Positions 9,748 to 22,286 of a stretch of 64,000 bases of DNA are shown one piece after another. Source of the stretch: Streptomyces durmitorensis (GTDB taxonomy: Bacteria > Actinomycetota > Actinomycetes > Streptomycetales > Streptomycetaceae); NCBI RefSeq assembly GCF_023498005.1, contig NZ_CP097289.1, positions 4,154,001 through 4,218,000 on the forward strand, written 5' to 3'. Position numbers and translations under genes: made by a program. Positions within the stretch are counted from its first letter, which is position 1; the number at the start of each line of letters is the position of its first letter. Below the pieces are notes generated by a model. The model was not told the origin of the DNA. It did no database searches and was given only the letters and a program-made list of their open reading frames with translations.

Positions 9748-11103
9748 ATGGCCACGGAGTACGGACAGGAGTACGGACGCATGGACCGTTCGGAGTTCCG
9801 GGGATCCGACCTCGACGAGCGGCGGCCCCGCGTCCCCGCCGGGCTGCGCGCGCCGATCGAGGCCCGTGCCTGGAAGGAATTCGGCTATGTGCTCCTGAGC
9901 CTGCCGATCAGCATCGTCACGTTCACGTTCGCGGTCACGATGCTGTCGCTCGGCGTCGGCCTGCTGATCACGTTCATCGGCATCCCGGTGCTCGCCGCCG
10001 GGCTCGCCGCCTGCCGCGGCTTCGGCTCCCTGGAGCGGGTGCGGGCACGGGCGCTGCTCGGCGTGGAGGTGGCGAACCCGGAGCCACTGCGGCCCAAGGG
10101 CGGCGGCCCGATGGGGTGGATGGGCGCCGTGCTCAAGAGCGGCGTCTCCTGGCGGCACGTCCTCTACTCCGTCCTCCACATGCCGTGGGCGGTCTTCTCC
10201 TTCACCGTGTCGGTGGCCTTCTGGACGTACGGCTGGGCGATGCTCACGTACCCGCTGTGGCAGTGGCTCTTCCCGCTCTACGGCGGCCAGGGCGGCATCC
10301 AGCTCTACGGCGACGACAACCACCGCATCTACCTGGACAACCCCTTCGAGATCGGCGTCACCGCCCTCACCGGCCTGCTGATCACGCTGGCCACGCCCTG
10401 GATCATCCGGGCCCTGACCACCGTCGACCGCGTCATGGTGGTCGGTCTGCTCGGCCCCTCCAGCCTGGCGACGCGCGTCGTCGAGCTGGAGTCGGACCGC
10501 GGCGTCGTCGTCGACACGGCGGCGGCCGACCTGCGCCGCATCGAGCGCGACCTGCACGACGGCGCGCAGGCCCGCCTGGTGGCGCTCGCCATGGATCTGG
10601 GGCTCGCCAAGGAGAAGCTGACGGAGGACCCGGAGGCCGCGGCCCGCATGGTGGGCGAGGCGCACGGCGAGGTGAAGGTCGCCCTCCAGGAGCTGCGCGA
10701 CCTGGCCCGCGGCATCCACCCCGCGGTCCTCACCGACCGCGGCCTGGACGCGGCGCTGTCCTCGCTGGCCGCCCGGTGCACGGTCCCGGTCCAGGTCGAG
10801 GTGGACCTGCCCGCGCGGCCCGCCGCCGCGATCGAGGGCATCGCGTACTTCACGGTCTCCGAGCTCCTGCAGAACATCAGCAAGCACGCACGGGCGACCC
10901 GTGGCTCGGTCGACGTCTGGCAGGTCGAGGACCGGCTGATGCTTCAGGTCTCCGACGACGGGGCGGGGGGCGCGGACGTGACCAGTGGCTCCGGTCTTGC
11001 GGGGCTCGCCGAGCGGCTCGACGCGGTCGACGGGATCCTGGTCGTGAATTCGCCTGCGGGCGGGCCCACGACGGTGACGGCGGAGCTGCCCTGGCGGGCG
11101 TAG
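9748..11103 (+). CDS. Sensor histidine kinase (HisKA_3/NarL-type), kinase 2, paralogue of kinase 1
   Basis: The product has 451 residues: an N-terminal sensor region with hydrophobic helices at about 45-90, 140-180 and 200-225, the phosphoacceptor His270 in IERDLHDGAQARL, and a C-terminal ATPase domain (ELLQNISKHA, DDGAGG, GSGLAGLAER). The transmitter is nearly the same as in kinase 1, with shared blocks such as ESDRGVVVDTAAADLRR and QELRDLARGIHPAVLTDRG. The sensor part differs and has an extra loop (about 178-198). The pair looks like a tandem duplication with diverged input and the same output partner. Confidence 0.93.
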   Translation: MATEYGQEYGRMDRSEFRGSDLDERRPRVPAGLRAPIEARAWKEFGYVLLSLPISIVTFTFAVTMLSLGVGLLITFIGIPVLAAGLAACRGFGSLERVRARALLGVEVANPEPLRPKGGGPMGWMGAVLKSGVSWRHVLYSVLHMPWAVFSFTVSVAFWTYGWAMLTYPLWQWLFPLYGGQGGIQLYGDDNHRIYLDNPFEIGVTALTGLLITLATPWIIRALTTVDRVMVVGLLGPSSLATRVVELESDRGVVVDTAAADLRRIERDLHDGAQARLVALAMDLGLAKEKLTEDPEAAARMVGEAHGEVKVALQELRDLARGIHPAVLTDRGLDAALSSLAARCTVPVQVEVDLPARPAAAIEGIAYFTVSELLQNISKHARATRGSVDVWQVEDRLMLQVSDDGAGGADVTSGSGLAGLAERLDAVDGILVVNSPAGGPTTVTAELPWRA

Positions 11104-11123
11104 CGGCGGGCCTTCTGCCGTCC

Positions 11124-11164
11124 ACCCACCCGATCACCCCGGAGCTCGGGGTGATCGGGTGGGT
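11124..11164 (+). terminator. Strong hairpin terminator after kinase 2
   Basis: A perfect 18-bp inverted repeat (11124-11141 with 11147-11164, core CACCCCG/CGGGGTG) has a 5-base loop. It lies 20 bases after the kinase 2 stop. No T-run follows, as is common in Streptomyces. It suggests that the downstream regulator has its own promoter. Confidence 0.85.
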
Positions 11165-11282
11165 TCTGCCGTGTCATCGAACGCCGTAACGCCCCTTCAT
11201 GCGCGTTCGTACGCGCGATACTGAGGTGCCGGGGGACAACCAGAATCGAATATGCCGGGGGGCCGTGAACGTGGAGGACAAA

Positions 11283-11942
11283 GTGCGGGTCGTCATCGCC
11301 GAGGATTCAGTGCTGCTGAGGGAGGGCCTGACCCGGTTGCTGACCGACCGCGGGCACGACGTCGTCGCGGGGGTGGGCGACGCGGACGCGCTGATCAAGA
11401 CGGTCAACGAACTCTCCTCGGAGGGCGCGCTGCCCGATGTGGTCGTCGCCGACGTGCGGATGCCGCCGACCCACACCGACGAGGGGGTGCGGGCCGCGGT
11501 GCATCTGCGCCAACAGTTCCCCGGGCTCGGGGTGCTCGTCCTCTCGCAGTACGTCGAGGAGCAGTACGCCACCGAACTCCTCGCCGGATCCAGCCGTGGC
11601 GTCGGCTATCTGCTCAAGGACCGTGTCGCCGAGGTGCGCGAGTTCGTGGACGCGGTGGTGCGTGTCGCGCAGGGCGGCACCGCGCTCGACCCGGAGGTCG
11701 TGGCGCAACTGCTCGGCCGCAGCCGCAAGCAGGACGTCCTCGCGGGGCTTACACCGCGCGAGCGCGAGGTACTCGGTCTGATGGCCGAGGGGCGGACGAA
11801 CTCCGCGGTCGCCCGGCAGTTGGTGGTGAGTGACGGGGCCGTCGAGAAGCACGTCAGCAACATCTTCCTGAAGCTGGGGCTCTCCCAGAGCGACGGGGAC
11901 CACCGGCGCGTACTGGCGGTTCTCACCTACCTCAACTCCTAG
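11283..11942 (+). CDS. Response regulator, NarL/LuxR family
   Basis: This is a DNA-binding two-component regulator of 219 residues. The receiver domain occupies residues 1-120 with the acidic pair Glu7-Asp8, phosphoacceptor Asp57 in [10 protein letters not shown] and Lys112 in YLLKDR. The LuxR helix-turn-helix is at 155-219 ([29 protein letters not shown]). I chose the GTG at 11283 because GGAGG at 11273-11277 sits 5 bases before it and the protein then begins MRVVIAEDS as in the family. Longer in-frame starts at 11199, 11265 and 11271 exist. It probably serves both upstream kinases. Confidence 0.92.
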   Translation: MRVVIAEDSVLLREGLTRLLTDRGHDVVAGVGDADALIKTVNELSSEGALPDVVVADVRMPPTHTDEGVRAAVHLRQQFPGLGVLVLSQYVEEQYATELLAGSSRGVGYLLKDRVAEVREFVDAVVRVAQGGTALDPEVVAQLLGRSRKQDVLAGLTPREREVLGLMAEGRTNSAVARQLVVSDGAVEKHVSNIFLKLGLSQSDGDHRRVLAVLTYLNS

Positions 11943-12250
11943 CAATCTGACACCCTGTCAGATATTTGTTGCGGCGGGAGCCGGAACGAGAGCCGGAACG
12001 ACGACAGCGCAAGCGCACGGAGAGCGAGTACGGAGAACAGTCCTAGAACCAAAGGATGAGTGGGGGGCGTCTTCCATGTCGGGCCGGGGGGCGAGGCACA
12101 CCGTGGCAAAACGGGGCATATGCGCGTCTCAAAAGTGCGTCCGTCATGCGATCTACCCCGGGAAGGCGACCCTTACAGACGTAGGGTGGGCCTTGGGAAG
12201 GCCGGTCGCCCAGCCCTTCCCGCTCAGCCGCCCGAGGGAGGTCCAGTTCA
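11943..12250. other. Intergenic region before korAB
   Basis: These 308 bases hold the presumed korAB promoter, which I cannot place with confidence. A 7-bp stem (ATCTGAC/GTCAGAT, 11945-11963) followed by T-rich sequence lies just after the regulator stop. A second hairpin with GGGAAGG/CCTTCCC arms (12195-12221) lies in the probable korA leader. Confidence 0.5.
11945..11963 (+). terminator. Small hairpin after the response regulator gene
   Basis: ATCTGAC and GTCAGAT arms with a 5-base loop begin two bases after the stop codon and are followed by ATTTGTT. It is probably a weak terminator. The symmetrical CTGACA/TGTCAG core could also be an operator. Confidence 0.45.
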
Positions 12251-15257
<3,007 letters not shown>

Positions 15258-15258
15258 C

Positions 15259-15666
15259 TCAACTCGCCCTGCCCGAGGCCCGGTTCTGATCCTTCAGGAA
15301 CCGGGCCTCGTCGTATGCAAGACGCGCTTCCTGCACGTCAGCGAGGCGGTGCTCGGTCCACTCGGCGAGCGCCCGGACCTGCCCGCCGACCTCGCGCCCG
15401 AGGTCGGTGAGCGAGTAGTCGACGCGCGGCGGGATGACCGGCTTGGCGTCGCGGTACACCAGGCCGTCGCGCTCCAGGGTCTGCAGGGTCTGCGTCAGCA
15501 TCTTCTCGCTGACCCGGCCGAGGGCCCTGCGCAGCTCGCTGAAGCGGTACGAGCGCTCGTCCAGGGCTATCAGGACCAGGACGCCCCAGCGGCTCGTGAC
15601 GTGTTCCAGGACGAGGCGCTGCGGGCACATGCCCTCGTCGCCGAGGTTCCAGGCACTTACTGTCAT
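15259..15666 (-). CDS. HxlR-family (winged-helix) transcriptional regulator, QorR-like
   Basis: This 135-residue DNA-binding protein has the HxlR pattern CPQRLVLEHVTSRWGVLVL, RFSELRRALGRVSEKMLTQTL and LERDGLVYRDAKP...PRVDYSLT. A single cysteine, Cys14, sits just before the first helix, where redox-sensing HxlR members carry theirs. It is divergent from a QorB-like quinone reductase, the arrangement known for ytfH/ytfG in E. coli and for qorR in corynebacteria, so it probably controls that gene. Its stop is one base from the korB stop. Confidence 0.9.
   Translation of the reverse strand: MTVSAWNLGDEGMCPQRLVLEHVTSRWGVLVLIALDERSYRFSELRRALGRVSEKMLTQTLQTLERDGLVYRDAKPVIPPRVDYSLTDLGREVGGQVRALAEWTEHRLADVQEARLAYDEARFLKDQNRASGRAS
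15275..15309 (+). terminator. korAB terminator embedded in the HxlR gene
   Basis: A perfect 12-bp stem (GAGGCCCGGTTC / GAACCGGGCCTC) with an 11-base loop begins 18 bases after the korB stop. It lies within the last codons of the convergent HxlR gene, so the coding sequence doubles as a hairpin. Confidence 0.7.
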
Positions 15667-15670
15667 GCCC

Positions 15671-15693
15671 GTACCTTACTTCAAAGTGGGTAC
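15671..15693. promoter_or_regulatory. Candidate operator between HxlR regulator and quinone reductase
   Basis: A 23-base imperfect palindrome with GTACC/GGTAC arms and an ACTT/AAGT core lies between the divergent genes, 5 bases from the regulator start. Its position suggests autoregulation plus control of the reductase. This is inferred from family behaviour. Confidence 0.5.
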
Positions 15694-15757
15694 TTTCCAA
15701 TAGTTAGCGCTCGACGTAGGCTCATTCTCGGAACCTCATCAAAGGGAGATATCAGAC

Positions 15758-16618
15758 ATGAGCATCGTCGTCACCGGAGCCACCGGAAACCTCGGCCGTC
15801 TCGTCATCGACGGGCTGCTCGACGCGCAGGTGCCCGCCGGGCAGATCGCCGCCGTCGTCCGCGACAAGGAGAAGGCCGCCGACCTCGCCGCGCGCGGCGT
15901 CGAGCTGCGGGTCGCCGACTACAGCGCGCCCGAGACCCTCGCCGGCGTCTTCGCCTCGGGTGACCGGGTCCTGCTGATCTCGGGCAGCGAGGTCGGGCAG
16001 CGCGTGCCGCAGCACGCGGCGGTGATCGACGCCGCGCGCGCGGCGGGCGTCGCGCTCCTCGCGTACACCGGCGTCCTGGGCGGGCCCGACGCCGACTTCA
16101 GCCTCGCGGACGAGCACAAGGAGACCGAGCGGCTCATCCTCGACTCCGGCCTGCCGCACACGTTCCTGCGCAACGGCTGGTACCACGAGAACTACACGGC
16201 CAACCTCGCCCCCGTCCTGGAGCACGGCGCCGTCGTCGCCTCCGCGGGCGAGGGCCGGATCGCCTCCGCATCGCGCGCCGACTACGCGGCCGCCGCCGTC
16301 GCCGTACTGACCGGCGAGGGCCACGAGGGCAAGGTCTACGAGCTGAGCGGTGACGTCGCGTGGAGCCTCGGCGAGTACGCCGCCGAGATCGCCCGGCAGA
16401 CCGGCAAGGACATCTCGTACGCGAACGTGCCCGCCGAGCAGAACCACGCGATCCTGACCGGCGCGGGCCTTCCGGAGCAGTTCGCCACGATCCTCGTCGA
16501 CGTGGACTCGGCGATCGAGCGGGGGCTGCTCGCCGGTACGAGCGGTGATCTGTCCCGGCTGATCGGGCGGCCGACGACGCCGCTCGCCGACGCGGTCGCG
16601 GTGGCGCTCAAGGGCTGA
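15758..16618 (+). CDS. NAD(P)H:quinone oxidoreductase, QorB-like atypical SDR
   Basis: This 286-residue Rossmann-fold enzyme starts MSIVVTGATGNLG, with the glycine motif at 7-13. It has an NmrA-like architecture and the segment LRNGWYHENYT seen in QorB/YtfG proteins, which reduce quinones with NAD(P)H. AAAGGGAGA precedes the ATG. It is transcribed divergently from an HxlR regulator with an apparent operator between them. The exact substrate cannot be told from sequence. Confidence 0.87.
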   Translation: MSIVVTGATGNLGRLVIDGLLDAQVPAGQIAAVVRDKEKAADLAARGVELRVADYSAPETLAGVFASGDRVLLISGSEVGQRVPQHAAVIDAARAAGVALLAYTGVLGGPDADFSLADEHKETERLILDSGLPHTFLRNGWYHENYTANLAPVLEHGAVVASAGEGRIASASRADYAAAAVAVLTGEGHEGKVYELSGDVAWSLGEYAAEIARQTGKDISYANVPAEQNHAILTGAGLPEQFATILVDVDSAIERGLLAGTSGDLSRLIGRPTTPLADAVAVALKG

Positions 16619-16637
16619 CGCCGCAGGACGCCGCAGG

Positions 16638-16677
16638 GTGAGACGGGTCATGACCGTTTTCGTGAGACGGGCATGAC
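16638..16677 (+). repeat. Direct repeat of GTGAGACGGG(T)CATGAC
   Basis: Two copies (16638-16654 and 16662-16677, period 24) lie between the quinone reductase and the permease gene, about 70-100 bases before the permease start. A regulator-binding role is possible. Two GACGCCGCAG copies lie just before. Confidence 0.6.
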
Positions 16678-16743
16678 ACCGAGGCGTCCTGGCCGTTACC
16701 TTCTTGGATGCAGCGTGGGGCTGCCGTGCACCAAGGAGGGGCC

Positions 16744-17772
16744 GTGGACGCTGCCGCAGCTGAGCAGTCGAAGGGCGAACAGCGCATAGGACTGCTGAAC
16801 GGCTTCGCTGCCTATGGGATGTGGGGCCTCGTGCCCCTCTTCTGGCCCCTGCTCAAGCCCTCCGGGGCGGGCGAGATCCTTGCGCACCGCATGGCCTGGT
16901 CGCTCGTCGTGGTCGGCATCGCGCTGCTGTTCGTGCGGCGCTGGGCCTGGGCGGGCGAGCTGATCCGCCAGCCGCGGAAACTCGGCCTGGTGACGATCGC
17001 CGCGGGGGTCATCACGATCAACTGGGGCGTCTACATCTGGGCCGTGAACTCCGGCCACGTCGTGGAGGCCTCCCTCGGCTACTTCATCAACCCCCTGGTC
17101 ACCATCGCGATGGGCGTCCTGATCCTCGGCGAACGGCTGCGCCCCGTGCAGTGGACGGCCGTCGCCGTCGGCCTCGCGGCGGTGCTCGTCCTCGCCTTCG
17201 GGTACGGGCAGCCGCCGTGGATCTCGCTCTGCCTCGCCTTCTCCTTCGCCACGTACGGCCTGGCGAAGAAGAAGGTCGGCCTCAGCGGTCTGGAGTCGCT
17301 CGCCGCCGAGACCGCGATCCAGTTCCTGCCCGCGGTGGCGTTCCTGGTGTGGCTCGGCGCGCGGGGCGACGCCACGTTCGGCACGGAGGGTGTCGGCCAC
17401 GGGGCGCTGCTCGCGGCGACCGGTGTGGTCACCGCCATTCCCCTGGTCTGCTTCGGCGCCGCCGCGATCCGGGTGCCGCTCGCGACGCTGGGGATGCTGC
17501 AGTACCTCGCGCCCGTCTTCCAGTTCCTGCTCGGCATCCTCTACTTCCACGAGGCGATGCCGCCCGAGCGGTGGGCCGGGTTCGCGCTCGTGTGGCTGGC
17601 GTTGACGCTGCTGACCTGGGACGCGTTGCGGGGTGCTCGGCGCAATGCGGTGCGGCTTTCCGCGGGGCGTCAGGCTGCTGTTTCGGCGGCTTCCGCTGCC
17701 GCCCCCGCCGCCGGGCGGGAGACCGAGCCGATGACTCCTGCCGCCGGGCGGGGGTCCGAGTCCGCGGTCTGA
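16744..17772 (+). CDS. rarD: EamA/RarD-family membrane permease
   Basis: This 342-residue inner-membrane protein has about ten hydrophobic helices. It begins with the RarD-type GLLNGFAAYGMWGLVPLFWPLL and contains HRMAWSL, NWGVYIWAVNSGHVVEASLGYF and LQYLAPVFQFLLG. Such drug/metabolite-type transporters are annotated RarD, but their substrates are rarely known. I chose the GTG at 16744 because AGGAGG lies at 16734-16739; an upstream ATG at 16708 lacks this. The Ala-rich cytoplasmic tail (about 300-342) is not conserved in the family as I know it. Confidence 0.88.
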   Translation: MDAAAAEQSKGEQRIGLLNGFAAYGMWGLVPLFWPLLKPSGAGEILAHRMAWSLVVVGIALLFVRRWAWAGELIRQPRKLGLVTIAAGVITINWGVYIWAVNSGHVVEASLGYFINPLVTIAMGVLILGERLRPVQWTAVAVGLAAVLVLAFGYGQPPWISLCLAFSFATYGLAKKKVGLSGLESLAAETAIQFLPAVAFLVWLGARGDATFGTEGVGHGALLAATGVVTAIPLVCFGAAAIRVPLATLGMLQYLAPVFQFLLGILYFHEAMPPERWAGFALVWLALTLLTWDALRGARRNAVRLSAGRQAAVSAASAAAPAAGRETEPMTPAAGRGSESAV

Positions 17773-17813
17773 CCTGCGGTCGGCTGCTGGTTGCCGGTTG
17801 CTTTTCTGCGGGC

Positions 17814-17858
17814 GCTTCGTGGCTGGTCGCGCCGTTCCTCGCGCCCCTTACGGGGCGC
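17814..17858 (-). repeat. Dispersed intergenic element, copy 1
   Basis: Read on the minus strand, it starts with a GGGGCG...CGCCCC hairpin 13 bases after the stop of the NmrA-like gene, followed by a tail related to GGAACTGCGCGACCAGCC. Two more copies occur at 24966-25010 and 38406-38450, each after a minus-strand stop codon. The hairpin would act as a terminator in this convergent spacer. Confidence 0.8.
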
Positions 17859-17871
17859 CCCCGGCGGGAAA

Positions 17872-18723
17872 TCAGCCCCAGGCCTTCGCCTCCCCCGCCG
17901 CCTTCGCGTACACGCTGAAGTCCCGGGGCTCCCGGCCCAGTACGTCGCGTACTCCGCTCACCGGCGCCGCGTTGTAGCCGTCGGCCAGCCAGGCAAGGAC
18001 GTCCGCCAGGGCGCGTGCCGTGTCGGCGGAGACGCCGCCCTCGGTCAGTTCCGCCACGTACGCGTCCGCCGTGATGTCCTCGAACCGCATCGGCCTGCCC
18101 GACGCCTCCGCCAGCTCCGCCACCGCATCGGCGAAGGACAGCGCGCGCGGCCCGGAGAGTTCGTAGACCCGGCCCGTGTGCCCGTCCTCGGTGAGCAGCG
18201 CCGCGGCCACGTCCGCGATGTCGTCCACGTCGATGAACGGCTCCGGCACGTCGCCGACGGGCAGCGCCAGGCGACCTGCGAGAAGCGGCGCGGCGAAGAT
18301 GTCCTCGTCGAAGTTCTGCGTGAAGTTGTTGGGGCGGATCACCGTCCAGTCCACGCCCGCCTCGCGCACCACGCGCTCGGCCTCCGCCATGGACGGCTCG
18401 AAGGAGTCGCCGTACACCTCGACGCCCCGCCCGGACAGGACCACGAAGCGGCGTACGCCCGCCGCCACGGCCTGGTCCACGAAGTCGGCGATCGGCTCCG
18501 GGGTGGGCGGGCCGACCAGGTAGAGGGCGCCCACGCCCTCCAGGACCGGGGCCCAGGTGGTGCGGTCGGCCCAGTCGAAGCGGGTCTCGCCGGAGCGGGA
18601 CGCGGCGCGCACGGTCCGGCCCGCGTCCCGCAGCCGGGGCACCAGCCGGCGGCCGGTCTTGCCGGTGGCGCCGAGGACGAGGATGGTCGACTTCGCTGTC
18701 TGTGCTTCCTTGTTGTCGGTCAT
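17872..18723 (-). CDS. NmrA/NAD(P)-binding-fold oxidoreductase
   Basis: This 283-residue atypical short-chain dehydrogenase has ILVLGATGKTGRRLV with the nucleotide-binding glycines at 18-24, and the substrate-side motifs VIRPNNFTQNF and PFIDVDDIADVAAALL. It lacks a classical YxxxK triad in the usual place, as NmrA-like proteins do, so it may be a reductase or a redox sensor. The ATG at 18723 is preferred over one 36 bases upstream. It is divergent from an AraC-family regulator, which may control it. Confidence 0.88.
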   Translation of the reverse strand: MTDNKEAQTAKSTILVLGATGKTGRRLVPRLRDAGRTVRAASRSGETRFDWADRTTWAPVLEGVGALYLVGPPTPEPIADFVDQAVAAGVRRFVVLSGRGVEVYGDSFEPSMAEAERVVREAGVDWTVIRPNNFTQNFDEDIFAAPLLAGRLALPVGDVPEPFIDVDDIADVAAALLTEDGHTGRVYELSGPRALSFADAVAELAEASGRPMRFEDITADAYVAELTEGGVSADTARALADVLAWLADGYNAAPVSGVRDVLGREPRDFSVYAKAAGEAKAWG

Positions 18724-18835
18724 GGGCTCAGCCAATCGCGTTCCGGGCGGTACAGACATGGGCGTTCGTCTCGCGCGGATGGGAGTGCGTCCACGGCCCG
18801 CGGCCCGGCGCGCGGGATCCGTCTACGGTGGGGGC

Positions 18836-19711
18836 ATGGACGCACTGGGGGATCTCCTGCGCGGCGTACGCGCGGACGGAGCACTGTTCAACCGCACGGT
18901 CCTGAGCGGGCCCTGGGAGTCGGAGCACAGCGAAGGGGCGGCGCTGACGCTGGCCACAGTGGTGCGCGGCACGGCCCGCGTCACGGTCGTGCCGGGCACG
19001 CCCTGCGCCCTGCGGGAGGGCGACGCGGCCGTGGTCTGCACGACGGCCCCGTTCGCCCTCTCGGCCGCGGGCTCCGACGAGTGCGAACTGGTCACCGGTG
19101 CCTACCAGTTGGACAGCGCCGTCGGCCGGCGCCTGATCAGCATGCTGCCGCCGCTCCTGATCGTCCCCGCGGGCGACGACTGCATGCCCATCCTGGAACT
19201 GATCGCCGCGGAGGTGGCCGCCGACCGGCCGGGGCGCCAGTACGTGATGGACCGGATGCTCGACTGGATGCTGGCCTGCACCCTTCGCGAGTGGTTCGAC
19301 CTGCCGGATGCCTGTCCGCCCGCCTGGTACCGCGCGCTCGGCGACGAAGTGGTCGGCCCCGCCCTGCACGCCATGCACGACGAGCCCTCGCGGCCCTGGA
19401 CGGTGGCCTCGCTCGCCGCACGCGCCCAGGTGTCCCGGGCGGCGTTCGCCCGCAACTTCGCGGAGCTGGTCGGCAGGCCCCCCATGGCCTACCTCACCGA
19501 GTGGCGGATGACGCTCGCCGCCGAGCTGCTCGCCGAGCCGGGCGCGACGGTGGCCGCCGTGGCCGGACAGGTCGGGTACGCGGACGGCTTCAGCTTCAGC
19601 GACGCCTTCAAGCGGATCCGCGGCATCGCACCGAGCGGCTACCGCGCCTCGCTGACCGCAGGGCGCCCGGACTCCGGCTCCGGCTCCGGCTCGCTCAGGG
19701 CGGCGGGCTGA
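18836..19711 (+). CDS. AraC-family transcriptional regulator with N-terminal cupin
   Basis: The product has 291 residues. The N-terminal half is a cupin-type ligand domain (LRGVRADGALFNRTVLSGPW to LREGDAAVVCTTAPFALS). The C-terminal half (about 185-275) carries two AraC helix-turn-helix motifs, WTVASLAARAQVSRAAFARNF and ATVAAVAGQVGYADGFSFSDAF. GGTGGGG precedes the ATG at 18836. It is divergent from the NmrA-like gene, its likely target. The last 73 bases overlap the 3' end of the convergent membrane-protein gene. Confidence 0.92.
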   Translation: MDALGDLLRGVRADGALFNRTVLSGPWESEHSEGAALTLATVVRGTARVTVVPGTPCALREGDAAVVCTTAPFALSAAGSDECELVTGAYQLDSAVGRRLISMLPPLLIVPAGDDCMPILELIAAEVAADRPGRQYVMDRMLDWMLACTLREWFDLPDACPPAWYRALGDEVVGPALHAMHDEPSRPWTVASLAARAQVSRAAFARNFAELVGRPPMAYLTEWRMTLAAELLAEPGATVAAVAGQVGYADGFSFSDAFKRIRGIAPSGYRASLTAGRPDSGSGSGSLRAAG

Positions 19712-20844
19712 CCCCCGTCCCCTGCACGCCACGCAGGCCCCGGAGCCCGGCCCTGACCCGGCCCCAAGGCAGCCCGGCCCTGACCCGACTCCACAACAGC
19801 CCGGCCCTGACCTGACGCGAAGACGGAGACCACCCAGAGCAGGCCGAGGTCTATGCCCAGTTCGATGACCGCCGCGAACTGGGACAGCGTGAACTTGAAT
19901 ATCTGGCCGAACAGGATGTCCACGAGCAGGGCCGCCTGGAAGAGCCGGAGCGCCGACATCCGGTCGGAGCCGAGCCGTGTCAGCCCCACCACCCCGAGGA
20001 CGGCCGAGGTCACCTCGGTGAGCGCGACGGCCAGATGGGCCCCCGGATGCGGACCGTTCGCCAGCTCGCCGCCGACGACGTCCATGGTCATCCACACGGC
20101 GAACAGGACCGCCTCCGTCAGCAGGCAGAACACCGCGAGACCGAGCACGACACGGCTGCGGGCCACCCGCCGCAGGACGCGTCCGACGCCGGTGGCCCAG
20201 GACCTCCACCGCGCCGGCTCGGCGGGCGGACGCTCGGGCAGGACCGCGAGCAGCCTCACCAGGGCGGCGTCGACCTCGCTCCCGGAGCCCGCGACGAGAC
20301 GTGTCGCCGTCTGCCGCTGCTCGGCCGTGAGCCCCGCGGCGACTCCGGCCAGGGCGAGGTCGGCGACGTTCACGGTGCGTTGCGCGGCGGTCCGTGCCGT
20401 GACGTGCGTCAGCGTCGCGTTCGCCGTGTGCCTGCGTATCAAGTGGGTCAGGAGAAGGAGCAGGACGAAGCTCAAGTAGATGATCCCTGCGGCCGGTTGG
20501 TAGAAGTAGCCCGGCTCGTCCGTGATCTGTTTGCCCACCTCGTCGATGAAGAGGCCGAAGCCGACACCCCCGACGAGGGCGGCGGCGATGCGGGGCGTCC
20601 GGCCGATGAAGGTGAGCATGAGGACGATCGCCGCCATCATCAGGAGCCCGCCCCAGAGCATGTGAGCGATGTGCAGACCGCCCGCGCCGCCCCCGCCCAG
20701 CTTCGGATACCCCGCCAGGGCGAGGAAGGCGCGCGTGACCAGGACCGTGGCGATGCCGGAGAGCGCGAAGAGTTTCAGATCGATGGGGGCGACCGCCACC
20801 CGGACCAGCGTGGGCCCGCTCGGCAGCCCTTTGCGTCGTCGCAC
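19639..20844 (-). CDS. Multi-pass membrane protein of unknown function
   Basis: I do not recognise this 401-residue protein. It shows a hydrophobic segment near residue 20, a cluster of helices between 60 and 140 with GLFIDEVGKQITDEPGYFYQ in between, a soluble stretch of about 90 residues, then further helices to about 350. The tail contains three GQGRA repeats encoded by a 27-base tandem repeat, then alternating Glu/Pro. The GTG at 20844 has GGGAGAGGA 6 bases upstream. The tail overlaps the convergent AraC gene, so its end may have been extended by loss of an earlier stop. Confidence 0.75.
   Translation of the reverse strand: MRRRKGLPSGPTLVRVAVAPIDLKLFALSGIATVLVTRAFLALAGYPKLGGGGAGGLHIAHMLWGGLLMMAAIVLMLTFIGRTPRIAAALVGGVGFGLFIDEVGKQITDEPGYFYQPAAGIIYLSFVLLLLLTHLIRRHTANATLTHVTARTAAQRTVNVADLALAGVAAGLTAEQRQTATRLVAGSGSEVDAALVRLLAVLPERPPAEPARWRSWATGVGRVLRRVARSRVVLGLAVFCLLTEAVLFAVWMTMDVVGGELANGPHPGAHLAVALTEVTSAVLGVVGLTRLGSDRMSALRLFQAALLVDILFGQIFKFTLSQFAAVIELGIDLGLLWVVSVFASGQGRAVVESGQGRAALGPGQGRAPGPAWRAGDGGQPAALSEPEPEPESGRPAVSEAR
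19744..19812 (-). repeat. 27-base tandem repeat encoding GQGRA motifs
   Basis: The 15-base core AGCCCGGCCCTGACC recurs exactly at 19744, 19771 and 19798 (period 27). It lies inside the C-terminal codons of the membrane-protein gene. Confidence 0.85.
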
Positions 20845-22199
<1,355 letters not shown>

Positions 22200-22256
22200 C
22201 CGGTCGCCTCCCGGGCAGCCCCGGCTCCCCCGGAACCCCGGGCCCCCGGAACCCCC

Positions 22257-22286
22257 TGGACGCAATTACCTGCGTATGCATATAGT
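22257..22286 (+). promoter_or_regulatory. Probable promoter of the FMN reductase gene
   Basis: A -35-like TGGACG (22257-22262) and a -10-like TATAGT (22281-22286) are separated by 18 bases, about 70 bases before the reductase start. The -10 lies in the middle of a 45-base palindrome. Confidence 0.6.
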
